Part shown: piece after piece, positions 46,950-57,922 of the stretch
Position numbering within the stretch: position 1 is the first letter of the stretch
Layout: each line of letters starts with the position of its first letter
Assembly (NCBI GenBank): GCA_051453625.1
Contig: JBOZIK010000001.1
Coordinates: 45,360,099 to 45,423,378 of the forward strand
DNA length: 63,280 nt
Direction: 5' to 3'
DNA from: Welwitschia mirabilis
Lineage: Eukaryota > Gnetophyta > Gnetopsida > Welwitschiales
Made by a program: the position numbers and the translations under genes
Notes under the pieces: model-generated
What the model saw: the letters and a program-made list of their open reading frames with translations, nothing else
Databases searched by the model: none
Told to the model about the DNA's origin: nothing

Positions 46950-49375
46950 TCTTGATCTGATTGAGCTACTTTAGCCCTCTTCCCTTTTGATTATTTACAT
47001 TTTCTAGTTATTAGAATCCCCTTAGGTCTTATATGTTGAGCAGCAAGGGGATTTTCTATTTCACTCAATCCAAAAGAGCTTCCAAATAGGATAGTTCTTA
47101 TCCCTTCTTCTCCTTCCATCTTGGAAAAAATATCTATAAATGTTTCTAAGTATTTTCATGTAATCTAAAGTTGATTTATTTAGTTTTAAAGAGAGTTTAA
47201 ATCCTTATAAATGACTGTAAAAAGACAAATGTACTTTTTGAAGCCTTTGTAGACTTGGAGAAACTTGCTTGATGTTCTCTAATTTTGTCCTATTACTGCT
47301 TTACTTTTGACAATGTTTACTTCTTCTAGTGCTTGGTTTGATATCCATATGATTCTTTGTAACTCTTTTTCTATTTTTAGATGATGGAATTTGTAACTCT
47401 TTCACAATCATTGAAATAAGCATATAACTTTTGGGGGTAGAAGTGCATACTCTGTGGTACCCTTAATTCTTCATCTCAAAATCCTATTCTCTTTCCTAAT
47501 TTGATCTATAAAAGATTATTTTCATAGGGTAACCTATTTTTTTCTTCTTTAATCCATTCAATTAGGCCTGACTAAATGGAGGGGACTAGCATTTCTTTAA
47601 TGGCATCTAAAATTTGATGCATGAAAATCTTTGAATTTGATGAAGAATTTTGATGTGAAGTAGGCTATCCAACTTTTTTTAAAGATTGAGGCTAATTCAT
47701 TTTTTATAAATATTATCAAATTTTATTCTAATGAAGAATTATTTATAGATTTAGAAGAAGGAGTAGATTCTAACTTTTCTTGAAGAAGAGAAATTTCTTT
47801 ATCTTGCATTTTGATATTCTCCTACTTAATTTGTACTTGTTCTAAAGCATCTATCCACTTTTGCTTAAATTTATTATTTTTTTATTGAATATTCATGAAC
47901 TTTTCATGCATCCCTCTCAAATTTGTATAAATTTTCTTTGAATATTTCTTCTTAAGAGGAAGAAGAAATTTATTATGTCTAAAAGTAATGAACTCTTACT
48001 ACAACTTAATAAACTTAGAATTGTAATGCTTACTATGGGCCATACTTTTCAAAATCTCCAATACAAAGTCTTCTTTATTAACTAGTGGAAGTTGTGGTTT
48101 TTATTTTTTCCTCCCTAAGCTCCTGCTATAATTCCTCAATCTAAGTTTAAATGTTTATTACAGAGGATTTATTTGATTTCTAGAATTCAAAATGATAGAT
48201 TTGTCTCTCCTCTAACTTCTACTTTTCCTTCTTTTCTTGATCATATTCTTTTTGCCAAAGAGAGATTTTATCTTTATGAAATTTATTTTCTATTTTAGAA
48301 ACTTAAGTTTTTCTTTTAAACTAACATTCTCTTCCTATAGTTAATTATTTTTTGCTAGAAAGATAGCTAATGAATGTATGACAACACATAAAGAATCCAT
48401 CTTATCTTCTTCTAGTGACTTTATAAAAGATTATGGTTTCTTTTGCAGTCTTAACTACTGTAGAGTGAATGTATCTACTTTCTCTCTGAAAGGGTCTTAG
48501 AGCTATGTCTAACTTATCTCACTTGCTAGCTTGATAAGGGTATTTCTTTTGTGTCTTGAACACTTAAGGATATCAGAATGGAAACTCCAAATAAGGAAGC
48601 AACTAAGAGTTCCATACTATTCCTATTCCTTGGAAATAATTGTTGAATATTTTTGCCTAAAATAATTCTTTCAATTAATGATGAAAATCCCAATCCTACC
48701 TTTATAATTTTTGTGGTGTTTCTAATTCTTGACATTGATTTGCATAAGTATTAAAAAACACTAAACCCTACATCAATGTTTTTACTTAAAGGGTCTATGA
48801 TGGCATCTATCAAATACATCCCTATTATACTCATGCTCTTTTATCTATTGATGATGGAAGTAATATTAGAGGATAATATCATTACAATAACAAATGCTTC
48901 AGGATCTTTTACCTTATCAACCTATCCATCCTTATTAGTGATATGCTAGAAATGTTTTAGACATAGGGTAGTGTTCTCATTCTTCCATGTGTCTAAGAGT
49001 ATTCTTTCATGGGGAATTACCCCAAGTACCATTCTTATTTCATCTAAAAAACCTGAATTGACACATTATTAGTGAATGAATATAATATTGGAGGTTCTTC
49101 TGAGAATGTCAAATTATGGTAGAAAGAATAAACTAAGTCATTACTGTACTTTTCTAAAAAAATTAACCAGTTCCACTAGTTGAGTTCAAATACCTTCCCA
49201 TTGCTTAAGTTTGGTAAAACTAAGATCTTTAAGAAGTTTTTTAAAATTTGAACTTGGAAAAAGCTTAACTTCTACAAAAAACATTTTATAGTTTATCTTT
49301 GGAGTTTAATTTCTTTCTTGTATGAGTTACTCATATAAGAAGTATTATTAAACTCCAAGTGCTCACAAGCATTTT
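46950..49375 (-). pseudogene. Element B sense accessory ORF (post-integrase)
   Basis: Minus-strand reading near 49200 gives Y-S-N-D-L-V-Y-S-F-Y-H-N-L-T-F-S then E-I-R-M-V-L-G-V-I. The layout (F-Y-x-N-L, then a strand, then E-I-x-x-x-L-G) resembles the env-like or plant transposon protein domain seen after pol in some plant gypsy elements. Next come V-K-D-P-E-A-F-V-I and the 69-codon open piece 48735-48526 with I-R-N-T-T-K-I-I-K-V-G-L-G-F-S-S-L. Near the end is E-G-E-E-G-I-R-T-I-L-F-G-S-S-F-G-L then K-Q-S-K-G-K. The latter pieces match element A closely. Function unknown; possible domains are a globular N-part and a coiled-coil C-part. Confidence 0.55.
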
Positions 49376-49719
49376 GTGAAGAAATGAGAAGTGATTAAAT
49401 AATCAAACAATTAAATCCTTTAAACTATATAAAAAATGTTATTGGATAATTTGTTTATTTAAAAGTGAAATTTTACCTATGAAAAAACAATAGAAGAAGT
49501 TTCCATGATGCTTTTACAAGAACTGAAAGATGAAAAAGCGAAATGTGCACTAAAACAAACTAGGAGTAAATAATTTTCCTATCAAGATGCTCTTATTTAT
49601 ATAACTTTATAGCTCCTTGTCATGCATTAGATCATGATTTGTAAAATATTTGATGAAGGGATGATTAAGATTATCAAAGGAGGGTGCTAACATAATTTTC
49701 TATAAAGTTTCTTTTTGTC

Positions 49720-50880
49720 TTTTGTTGTGTCAGGGCTCAAAGGCATATTTGATTACTTGAAGGAGTTATTCGACATATAATTACATTCTTGAAGAGGATA
49801 TTTAAGTAATAAAGCTTGCTTGAGGGTCCTTCAAGTATTTATTATTATTGATTTGAAGGGATCCTTTGAACTAATTAAATTGTTTAGTAGAGTAGAAGAC
49901 AAGTATATTCATGTCTCCTGAGTTACCTAAAATTAGCACCTATAAAAAGTTGATCACATAAATGTGGTCATAGTTCTTCTAGCTTGTAAAAATGCATTCA
50001 ATTTTATGAATTTTACATTTTATGTACACATTTTGGAAAACACTAAATAATAAATAGACCACAAGAGATTCCTTTTGAAAATCTAGCCCATTTGTTACTA
50101 CTGCTATTTCTCTTTTGATCCATGGATGCTTTTCTCCTACTACCAAAAGTTAGTCTCATAAGATTATGTTTTCTATTCAACTCTTCATTAATCTCACATA
50201 TTTATCTCTAAATTTGAGTAGCAATTTCTTTCTTAAAAAGGGTATTCAAGCTATAAAGATTTCTCTAAGGGTTCCTTTAAGTTTGAATTACCTTTTCCAA
50301 AGAGTTTTCTAATAAAGATTTAGCTTGAAGGGGGTTTTCAATTAACTAAGAGTTAATTAAAGGGTTCTTTTGAGGATTCATTAATGCAATTCTTCTAAAG
50401 AATCTAATATAACCATTAATGCATTCCTTAGATCTTATTTATAGATGTTCAAATTAAAGGGAAGCATCTCTTTATAAAGGGGTCTTTAATTAAACATCTA
50501 ACATATGTCAAATTAGACTATTGTATGGAAGGAAGCTTTAAAGGTTTTGAAGGGATCTCAGAAGTAGCAATACATTAGGAGAAAGACAAAGCCACCTAAT
50601 TCTTAAATTAATTCATGCTATGCTCAAGGCAGAACTCAAAGGAAGTCTTCAAGTAATAAAGGTTACTCAAAAAAGTTTTTCGAGTTCACGCTAAGAGTAG
50701 ACAAGGAAAAACAAAGAAGCCAAGGTTCCAAGGATTTTTAAAGACACTATCGAAGGGGATCAGCCATATATTGAAGGGGTATTTAATAGACAATGCATAT
50801 CATTTTGACACATTATTTAAAATTGGGATCTTTTAATTTTGCAAGGATTTAAGAGGGGTATTTAAGAAATAATGGTTACT
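49720..50880. repeat. Degenerate minisatellite array in element B 3' region
   Basis: It is the counterpart of 36050-37340 in reverse. Units contain attacttgaaggagttattcg, gaagaggatatttaagtaat, ttgagggtccttcaagtatt and similar, alternating polarity. It separates the antisense ORF from the sense ORF, as in element A. Confidence 0.65.
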
Positions 50881-51177
50881 TGGAGAGAGTTCTTTAAATC
50901 TGCAAAGCTAGCTAAAAATAGTTGTAATTGTTATAGAATTTATAGTTAAGTTGAATGAAGTAGAGTTTGATCCAACATTTTCTAGATTAACAAATATTCT
51001 TAAATGATTTAAAAGTTAGTAAATTAGATGCATTCGAGCCTTACTCATATCTAAAATTATGAATGATCCTTTTCACTAATAGTTTTCCTTGTATATGTAT
51101 ACCAAAATGCCTTGAACAATTTCGTACAACCACATTTCCCAAATTGAATTAAGTTCTCTTGACACTTTAGATCAAGA

Positions 51178-51830
51178 ATGGCTTTCAACTCCAACAACTT
51201 ACCTATGATTATTGCTACTTCTCGTCTAGTTAATAAGTTCAAATGCTATCATTTTAGCTTATGATCCTATCAAATAGAAATGAATATTATGAGTGTAGAT
51301 GAGGCTTTTCCTTAGATTTCTATCTAAAGCATTTACACTCCTGACCTTTCTTCTTACAACATAGCTTCTAAGGTACTCAATGCTTTAGATGGAATTCTTT
51401 GAGAGAATGGAAGGACTTGATTTAGTGATGGAGAGATTCTACCTTGTTTTAACCCTAGGGTTCATTACCTTTATGCTAAGTATTTGAGAATCTAGGCTAC
51501 TGAGCTAAACTTTTCCCTAACTAATGAGTTTAATAGGTATGATGCATTTCTAGGATGCTTTGTCAATCACATTCATGAGATAGAGCTATGGGTATGATAA
51601 ACTAAAGGTAATAATATAGTATCAAGTATATTTAATCTTTTTTTTAAATGAGGATTACTTCAAGAGGTATGAACCTTAGGATGACTCTGATTTCTAGAAC
51701 TTCTAGGATTCTCATGGCATTGAGATTGGAATCCTTACTGACTTCTTATAACGCTTACATTTGCTTCCACCCATAAATACTTCAATTTAGAGGAGGTCTA
51801 GGAGAAAGAATAAGGGGCGGTTTTTCTGAT
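51178..51830 (+). pseudogene. Element B antisense accessory ORF
   Basis: The start at ATG 51178 is chosen because element A has the equivalent ATG at 35786. It reads M-A-F-N-S-N-N-L-P, later S-I-Y-T-P-D-L-S-S-Y-N-I-A-S-K-V-L-N-A-L-D-G, then R-V-H-Y-L-Y-A-K-Y-L-R-I, L-T-N-E-F-N-R-Y-D-A-F-L-G-C-F and H-I-H-E-I-E-L-W-V, and near the end I-E-I-G-I-L-T-D-F. Stops are mostly at positions where Gln or Trp would fit. Predicted size is about 200-220 residues. It is transcribed opposite to the element's own genes. No family was recognised. Confidence 0.6.
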
Positions 51831-52157
51831 TGATGATATCAAGTTTAGCTAATTTCACTTTTCTAGTTGCTGCTTAATGCTTAGCCACTTTTAGAATAAA
51901 TGTATTTCCTAGTTAAGACTCTTTTTATTTGAAAGATAAGATATAGGACTGCTATTATCAGCATGATGAAATAAGAGTTTATTTATTTATTTTTTTTTAA
52001 AAATGAGATAAGCTCTAGTTGCTTTTATTCTAGTACTTATTTTTGTTATACCAAATTATAAAAAAATCCCTTGATTATCAAGTTATTTTAACTTTACAAA
52101 AATTTATTACTTCAAGATAAGTAGAAGAAAGATACATTGATGCAAATGCTCTGTTTG

Positions 52158-52257
52158 NNNNNNNNNNNNNNNNNNNNNNNNNNNNNNNNNNNNNNNNNNN
52201 NNNNNNNNNNNNNNNNNNNNNNNNNNNNNNNNNNNNNNNNNNNNNNNNNNNNNNNNN
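52158..52257. other. Assembly gap (100 N) with duplicated flanks
   Basis: The 57 bases left of the gap (52100-52156) recur exactly right of it (52258-52314). The two contig ends overlap and were not merged, so this gap is probably false. Confidence 0.9.
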
Positions 52258-53115
52258 AAATTTATTACTTCAAGATAAGTAGAAGAAAGATACATTGATG
52301 CAAATGCTCTGTTTTTTGGAATAAAATAATGGTATCCTATGCAACATTTATTTTTTCTTCTAAGGTTTACTTGATTTGAAGAAAATATTGAAGACTAACC
52401 ACTCCTTAGATAACTCCTGGAGAGTGATTGTCTTCTTTATAATTTTAAGCCAAATAGCTTTTATTTTAAGAAATATTTTTGTAATGAGGGAAGTGCAACC
52501 ATTATCATAGAAATAAGGACCTTCAGAGTTATAAACCCCAATCATGGAGACTTAATCCCTTGATGGAGTTCTCACAGCTACTTTATTACACTACTAAAGT
52601 CCCTTTTTGGGAATATTTGTCCCAGTGTCCTTATGATAGGTCATTACTCTTTATATTTTTTTCCCACAGAATAACATAAATGATTGCATAGATACCTCTA
52701 TTTTCTATTCAAATCTAGTCATTTTTACCATTTATAACTTGTTCCTTTTTAAAGTCTTACTAAATCTTATGAGAGATACTTTTACCTACCAAGTAAGAAT
52801 TCTTATAATTTGAATAACATCCATTTCCTTCTTCAAAGTTAAACCTTATAGCCCTTTATTTATTTGTTTATTATTAAGGTTTTTCTTTTATTTTCTTTTA
52901 TTTAATATCACTATAGGACTGTGGAAGAAAATATATGGATAGAATCCTTTCCACCCTGTAAGTTTATTCCATCTCCTCTAGGAGTGAAATTCTTTTTGTA
53001 TAAGTTTTGATTCTATGATCATTGACTTGATACGTGTCCTTAGTTTCTTCATTAAGCAGTTCCATTACTCCATTAGGTAAATTTTTTGTTAAAGTATATG
53101 ATACAATCCATTTTT

Positions 53116-53215
53116 NNNNNNNNNNNNNNNNNNNNNNNNNNNNNNNNNNNNNNNNNNNNNNNNNNNNNNNNNNNNNNNNNNNNNNNNNNNNNNNNNNNNN
53201 NNNNNNNNNNNNNNN
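53116..53215. other. Assembly gap (100 N)
   Basis: A round-number gap just beyond the end of element B integrase. No obvious flank overlap. Confidence 0.85.
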
Positions 53216-53289
53216 TAAGTATATTTTTGTTTAGAAGATATATATTTAAGATCAAAAATCAAAACTTTATCTCTAATTTTGAAATCAGT

Positions 53290-54058
53290 TTAATGAACAT
53301 TATGGTCATGCCATTCTTTTACTTATTTTTAGATCAATTTCTTTCACATGAGGGATTTCCTTTTATCTTCATATAATTTATTCATGTTTTTGGATCCATT
53401 CATTTTGATCTTTATTGAGATTGTTATCTAATTATTTTTCTAACTTATAGAACATTAATTTTAATTCAATAGATAAGGTTACCTTCTTATCATAAAATAA
53501 TTCATAAGGTGTGAAACTAATACTATTTGTCAAGTTATCCTATAGGCACATAATTCTTTAGTAAGTTTATATACCTAATCACTTCTTTTAGTGTTTACTG
53601 TTTTAGTTAAAATTTAATTTAAATCCCTATTAATGACCTCATCTTGACTGTTAGACTAGGATGGTAAGCAGAAGAGAGTTTATGATAGACTCCATACTTA
53701 GACAAAAACTTTTCAACCTCTTAACTATCAAAATGGGTTCCTATATCTAATATAAGACTCCTAGGCATATCAAATTGATGAGAGACATCCTTAGATAATA
53801 ATTTAACTACAGTTTTAGTAGAACAGTTAGAAACAACTTCAGCTTTAGTCCATTTAGTCAAATAATCCATACAAATGAGAATATATTCTTTTCAATAAAA
53901 CTTTAGATTAATGGGTTCATTAAAGTATATTCCTTAGATATCAAAGGGTTCCAAAGTTTGAATTCATTGTTGGAGCATTTTCATCACCTTGGACCATGTT
54001 CTCTCTCTTTAACATTTATCAAACCATTTAATGTAATTAAAAGAGTTCTTAAATAGAC
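53290..54058 (-). pseudogene. Element B integrase, C-terminal part
   Basis: The minus strand from 54058 continues the integrase begun at 59005 and upstream: the remainder of the zinc-finger region and the catalytic core parallel element A at 25915-26760 (for example the antisense of aaatgggttcctatatctaa matches the second-Asp region). Many stops. It is separated from its N-terminal half by copia F. Confidence 0.7.
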
Positions 54059-55139
54059 TATTAAGATTTTATATTACCAATTGATATCAAACTAATATGA
54101 TCTTTATAGAATGAAATGTGATTTTATAGATGTAAGAAGTTAAAGGATCCATAACGAAAAGATAATTAAGATTTAGACATGTTTTAGTCAAAGTAACTTG
54201 ATTTTTTATTTATAAAATTAAACTAGAGGTTAACTAAACCTAGAAATATACATTTTGAGCTACTTCATATGGGGTCGACTGCATTTTTATGTGGTTGACT
54301 AGACTAGAAATGCACTTTTTAAAGCTTCTTCATATGGGCTAATTCATATGGCATTGATCAAACCCATGTGAAATTGACTAGACTTAAAGAAATGTGGTTG
54401 AATGGATTTTAGTTGGGGGTGATTAGATCAAGTAACATGAGTTACTTAGATCAATTGGATGTTTGAAGGGATCAATTAGTTAGAGCGAAAGGATAACTTT
54501 TTAAGTGATTTTTTAATCATTATCTCATCAAATCTATCCATTATAAATGTTAGATTTCTTCTTAACTAACTAATACTTAAAGAGTTTACTCTAAAAAACT
54601 CAGAGGAGAAAAAACTAATTTTAAAAAGGGAGGTTACATCCTTGTTCTAAAAAGCTTATCTTTACAACATCATTCTTCTTTCTCTCAATATTTACCTTTA
54701 TAATAAATGTGAGTAATAAGGCTCCATTGGTGGTACTTTCATTTGAATGACTTAAAGCATAAAGGCTTCATTCCATCACATACCCTTAATGGTTTTATGA
54801 AGATTGGAACTTAGCCTAGAAAAGTCCATTCTTTGAAGATTAAAACTTAGCTTGTAAAAGTTTCTTTTTTTTGTAAAGGTTGAAGGTTAGCCTTAGAAAC
54901 CTAGTGGATAGTAAACTAACAAATATTTGAAGTAGTCTTAATTATTAACTATCTTCTAAGAGTGGAGTAGCGTCTATGTCCAACTACTATCAATCTTGTC
55001 TTATGCATTATTTTGGTTCTACTATTTGGGTTTATTTTGTTATTTATTTTTATGTTATAATTTATTTCTTAGGTAGTAATAATTATTTAAATTTTTCAAA
55101 AATCCTATTCATCTCCCCTCTAGATTTCTAGATCCTACA
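54059..55139 (+). repeat. Copia F 5' LTR
   Basis: 1081 bp; it starts TATTAAGATTTTATATTA (other copies TGTTAGGATTTTATATTA) and ends CCTACA. It carries several copies of a gtcgac/gttgac-centred phrase. Confidence 0.85.
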
Positions 55140-55141
55140 TT

Positions 55142-55154
55142 TGGTATTAGAGCA
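55142..55154 (+). other. Copia F primer-binding site (initiator Met tRNA)
   Basis: tggtattagagca, two bases after the LTR end, matches TGGTATCAGAGC with one C-to-T change. Confidence 0.85.
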
Positions 55155-55209
55155 TTAGGTTAAGTTAACACTAGGATTTTAATCAATCTTTAACTCAAGA
55201 ACCCTAGCC

Positions 55210-56110
55210 ATGAGTTCTATTGTAGAAGGTATCTCTATTTCTAGGCATTCACTGTTTGATAAAATAAACTAAGATATTAGAAGTATAGAATAAGAATATT
55301 CATAAGGTCTCTTAACATAGATTATGAGGATATATTGATCACAGGTTATAGCCATCCTACCACAACTTAAAGGTATGTTAAAGGCAATACTACAATAGTA
55401 TTAAAATCAAAAGATAAATGGAATTTATTAGATAAATCTAATGCTACCATTAATGCTCATGCTTTGAATGTGAGTTTTTGTGTGGTAACTGCAAATGAGT
55501 TTAAGAGAATAGTAAACTATAATACTATCAAAGAAGCATTGGATATTTTTGCTATTGATCATGAAGCGACATTCACTGTTAAGTAAGAAAAGATGAAGTA
55601 GATCTTTTAGAAAGAAAATTTAAAGCATTTTTATTAAAAAGAAGAGATAGAAAAATCAATAAAAGTTTTAGGCATATGAAAAATAATGGTATAAATAATA
55701 GGAAATTAAAGAACGTAAAGAAGCCCTCACTAGTAGTCACTTCGGATAACCTTGAAGAAAATGAAGAAAGCTAAGATGAAGAATTTTAAGAATTAGAACA
55801 TTAACTTTTATGATAGTTGTGAATCCTGATACTTAGTCACTAAAAATCACTAATCATGATGATTTGAACATGAGTAAAGATGGAGGAGGAGAGGATGTTA
55901 AAGACATATATTATGAACTATATTAAGAATGTGAAAGACTTGCTCTAAAAATCAATGAACTAAACAAGATCATCAAGGATTTGAGAAAGGAGCATGAATC
56001 CATAAATCAAAGATATAAAGAGATTCAAGATAAAAACACATCTCATGAAGAATTTAAACTAGTCTTCACAAGTCTTAAGTAGATTTACAAAAGGATCAAG
56101 AAAACTTAAG
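55210..56110 (+). pseudogene. Copia F gag remnant (UBN2-type)
   Basis: The start ATG 55210 gives M-S-S-I-V-E-G-I-S-I-S-R-H-S-L-F-D, the usual opening before the substrate motif of copia gag. Near 55410-55570 it reads K-W-N-L-L-D, then N-A-H-A-L-N-V-S-F-C-V-V and E-F-K-R-I-V-N-Y-N-T-I-K-E-A-L-D-I, matching the UBN2 gag core (A-L-N-x-I-F-x-x-V, E-F-x-R-I, T-A-K-E-A-W-D). Downstream is a charged region likely to form a coiled coil (K-I-N-E-L-N-K-I-I-K-D-L-R-K-E). No zinc knuckle was found. Stops interrupt it. Confidence 0.7.
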
Positions 56111-57197
56111 AAGATGCTTGGATTGGAATTACCTATACATAACAAAAAGGATATTGAATTTGAAGGCAATAGTACACCAATATCATCTAGTGAGGTAATT
56201 ATTAAACATTTTCTACAAGAAATATTACTTCTCATTTTTATTGAAAATTTGGTCATTCAAAATTTAGCTATCCATATAGAAAATATATGTGTTTTACAAA
56301 CATTCATCCTTTATCATTTAAATTTGTTCCCAAACAAGTATCTTTCCAAAAGTCAAAAAAGACCAGATGGGTAAAAGCTAAGAATTTAGAATCATTTTGT
56401 TCTAAGAAAATTTCAACATTAGCCATGGTTCTTCTTATTTTAATTAATTATTATTTATTACATTATTTTTTCCTAAACTATGATTTGTTATAATATGATC
56501 TGCTTCTTGGAAGCATCATTATGATATTTACCTTGTTTTTGTATGAGAACCTCATTACTGTATGGTCATTAAGGTTATTATGATTAGTTAAAAAAGGTCA
56601 TATATGCTCTAGTTATTATTGTTGTATTTAGATTTGCATCTTAATGGTAATTTATTGTGAAGCTATATCTATAAATTTTAAGTATTTTGTTTTACTCTGC
56701 AATTAAAACTTATTGTTATAAACATAGCATCAATCAATTTACTTTTGGAAATTATGAATTAAAAATTATCATCTCATTTACTTATTTGCTCTAAAGACAC
56801 TTTCATGATTTTATATATATATAGCATAAAGTTAGGGGGAGAAAATATGGTATTTCTAACCAAACATCTAAGTTTCATAGCTATTTCTCTCTTTTTCTTT
56901 CTCCTTTGTCATTGATGCCATAAGGGGAGAAAATATGGTGTTTTCAGAAAGATGTATGCATAAAATTACCGTAGTTAAAATTTAATAGAACTCAAAATGA
57001 TTTTGTTTTAGAAATATGTTTTCTTTAAAAGGAAAGACAATCTTTAATTAATTCTTTTTGTATGGCTTTATGAAAGAGGGAGCTTTTATTATATCAATAT
57101 GATTTATTAGATTGATGAAAGAAAGATCTTAAAGATGAAATATTTGTATGATCTTGAAATCACTTATTAGTTTACCATCAATGTCAAAGGGGAAGAT
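56111..57197 (+). other. Copia F 3' internal region without pol
   Basis: No protease, integrase, RT or RNase H motif in any frame. A short piece reads S-K-K-I-S-T-L-A-M-V, resembling the linker that precedes pol in related elements. The rest is the usual non-coding 3' end, with tcattgatgcca and a polypurine tract (aaaggggaagat) before the LTR at 57198. Confidence 0.6.
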
Positions 57198-57461
57198 TGT
57201 TAGGATTTTATATTACCAATTGATGTTAAACTAATATGATCTTTGCAGAATGAAATGTGATTTTACAGATGCAAGAAGCTAAAGGATCCATAACCAAAAG
57301 ATAGTCAAGATTTGAAAATCTTCTAATTGAAGTAACTTGAATTTTTATCTAAGGAATTAAACTAGGAGTCAATTAAACCTAGAAATACAATTTTGGACTA
57401 CTTCGCACAGGGTCGACCAGATCGTTATAGGGTCAAATAAACCTGGAAATGCACTTTTGAG
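57198..57461 (+). repeat. Copia F partial LTR before gap
   Basis: The first 264 bp of the LTR (tgttaggattttatattacc...), cut by the gap at 57462. Confidence 0.85.
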
Positions 57462-57561
57462 NNNNNNNNNNNNNNNNNNNNNNNNNNNNNNNNNNNNNNN
57501 NNNNNNNNNNNNNNNNNNNNNNNNNNNNNNNNNNNNNNNNNNNNNNNNNNNNNNNNNNNNN
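57462..57561. other. Assembly gap (100 N) inside copia F
   Basis: Left flank is LTR; right flank (57562-57922) repeats the end of the internal region (56845-57197). Two similar repeat copies meet here. Confidence 0.85.
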
Positions 57562-57922
57562 AATAAAATAAGGTATTTCTCATCATATATCTAAGGTTTA
57601 TAGCTGTTTTTCTCTTTTTCTTTCTCTTTTTTCATTGATGTCAAAAGGCGGAGAAAATATGGTATTTTCAAAAAGATGTATGCATAAAATTTTCATAATT
57701 AAAATTTAATAGAACTCAAAATGTTTTTATTTTAAAAATATTTTTCCTCTTAAAATGAAATACACCCTTTACTTAATATTATTTGTATGGTTTTATGAGA
57801 GGGGGAGCTTCTATTATGTCAATATTCTTTGTTATATTAATGAAAGAAAGAGCATAAAGATGAAATATTTGTTTCATATTAAAATTACTTATTTGTTTGC
57901 CATCAATGTCAAAGGGGAAAAT

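Larger units (their letters stand above)
51831..53289 (-). other. Element B non-coding 3' spacer
   Basis: It matches element A 27.8-28.6 kb in reverse. It contains two 100-N gaps, one flanked by a 57-bp duplicated flank. No conserved ORF was seen. Confidence 0.6.

Noticed and set aside
51057-51242. 61-codon minus-strand frame in element B
   Set aside because: It overlaps the conserved antisense accessory ORF on the other strand, which has cross-copy support.
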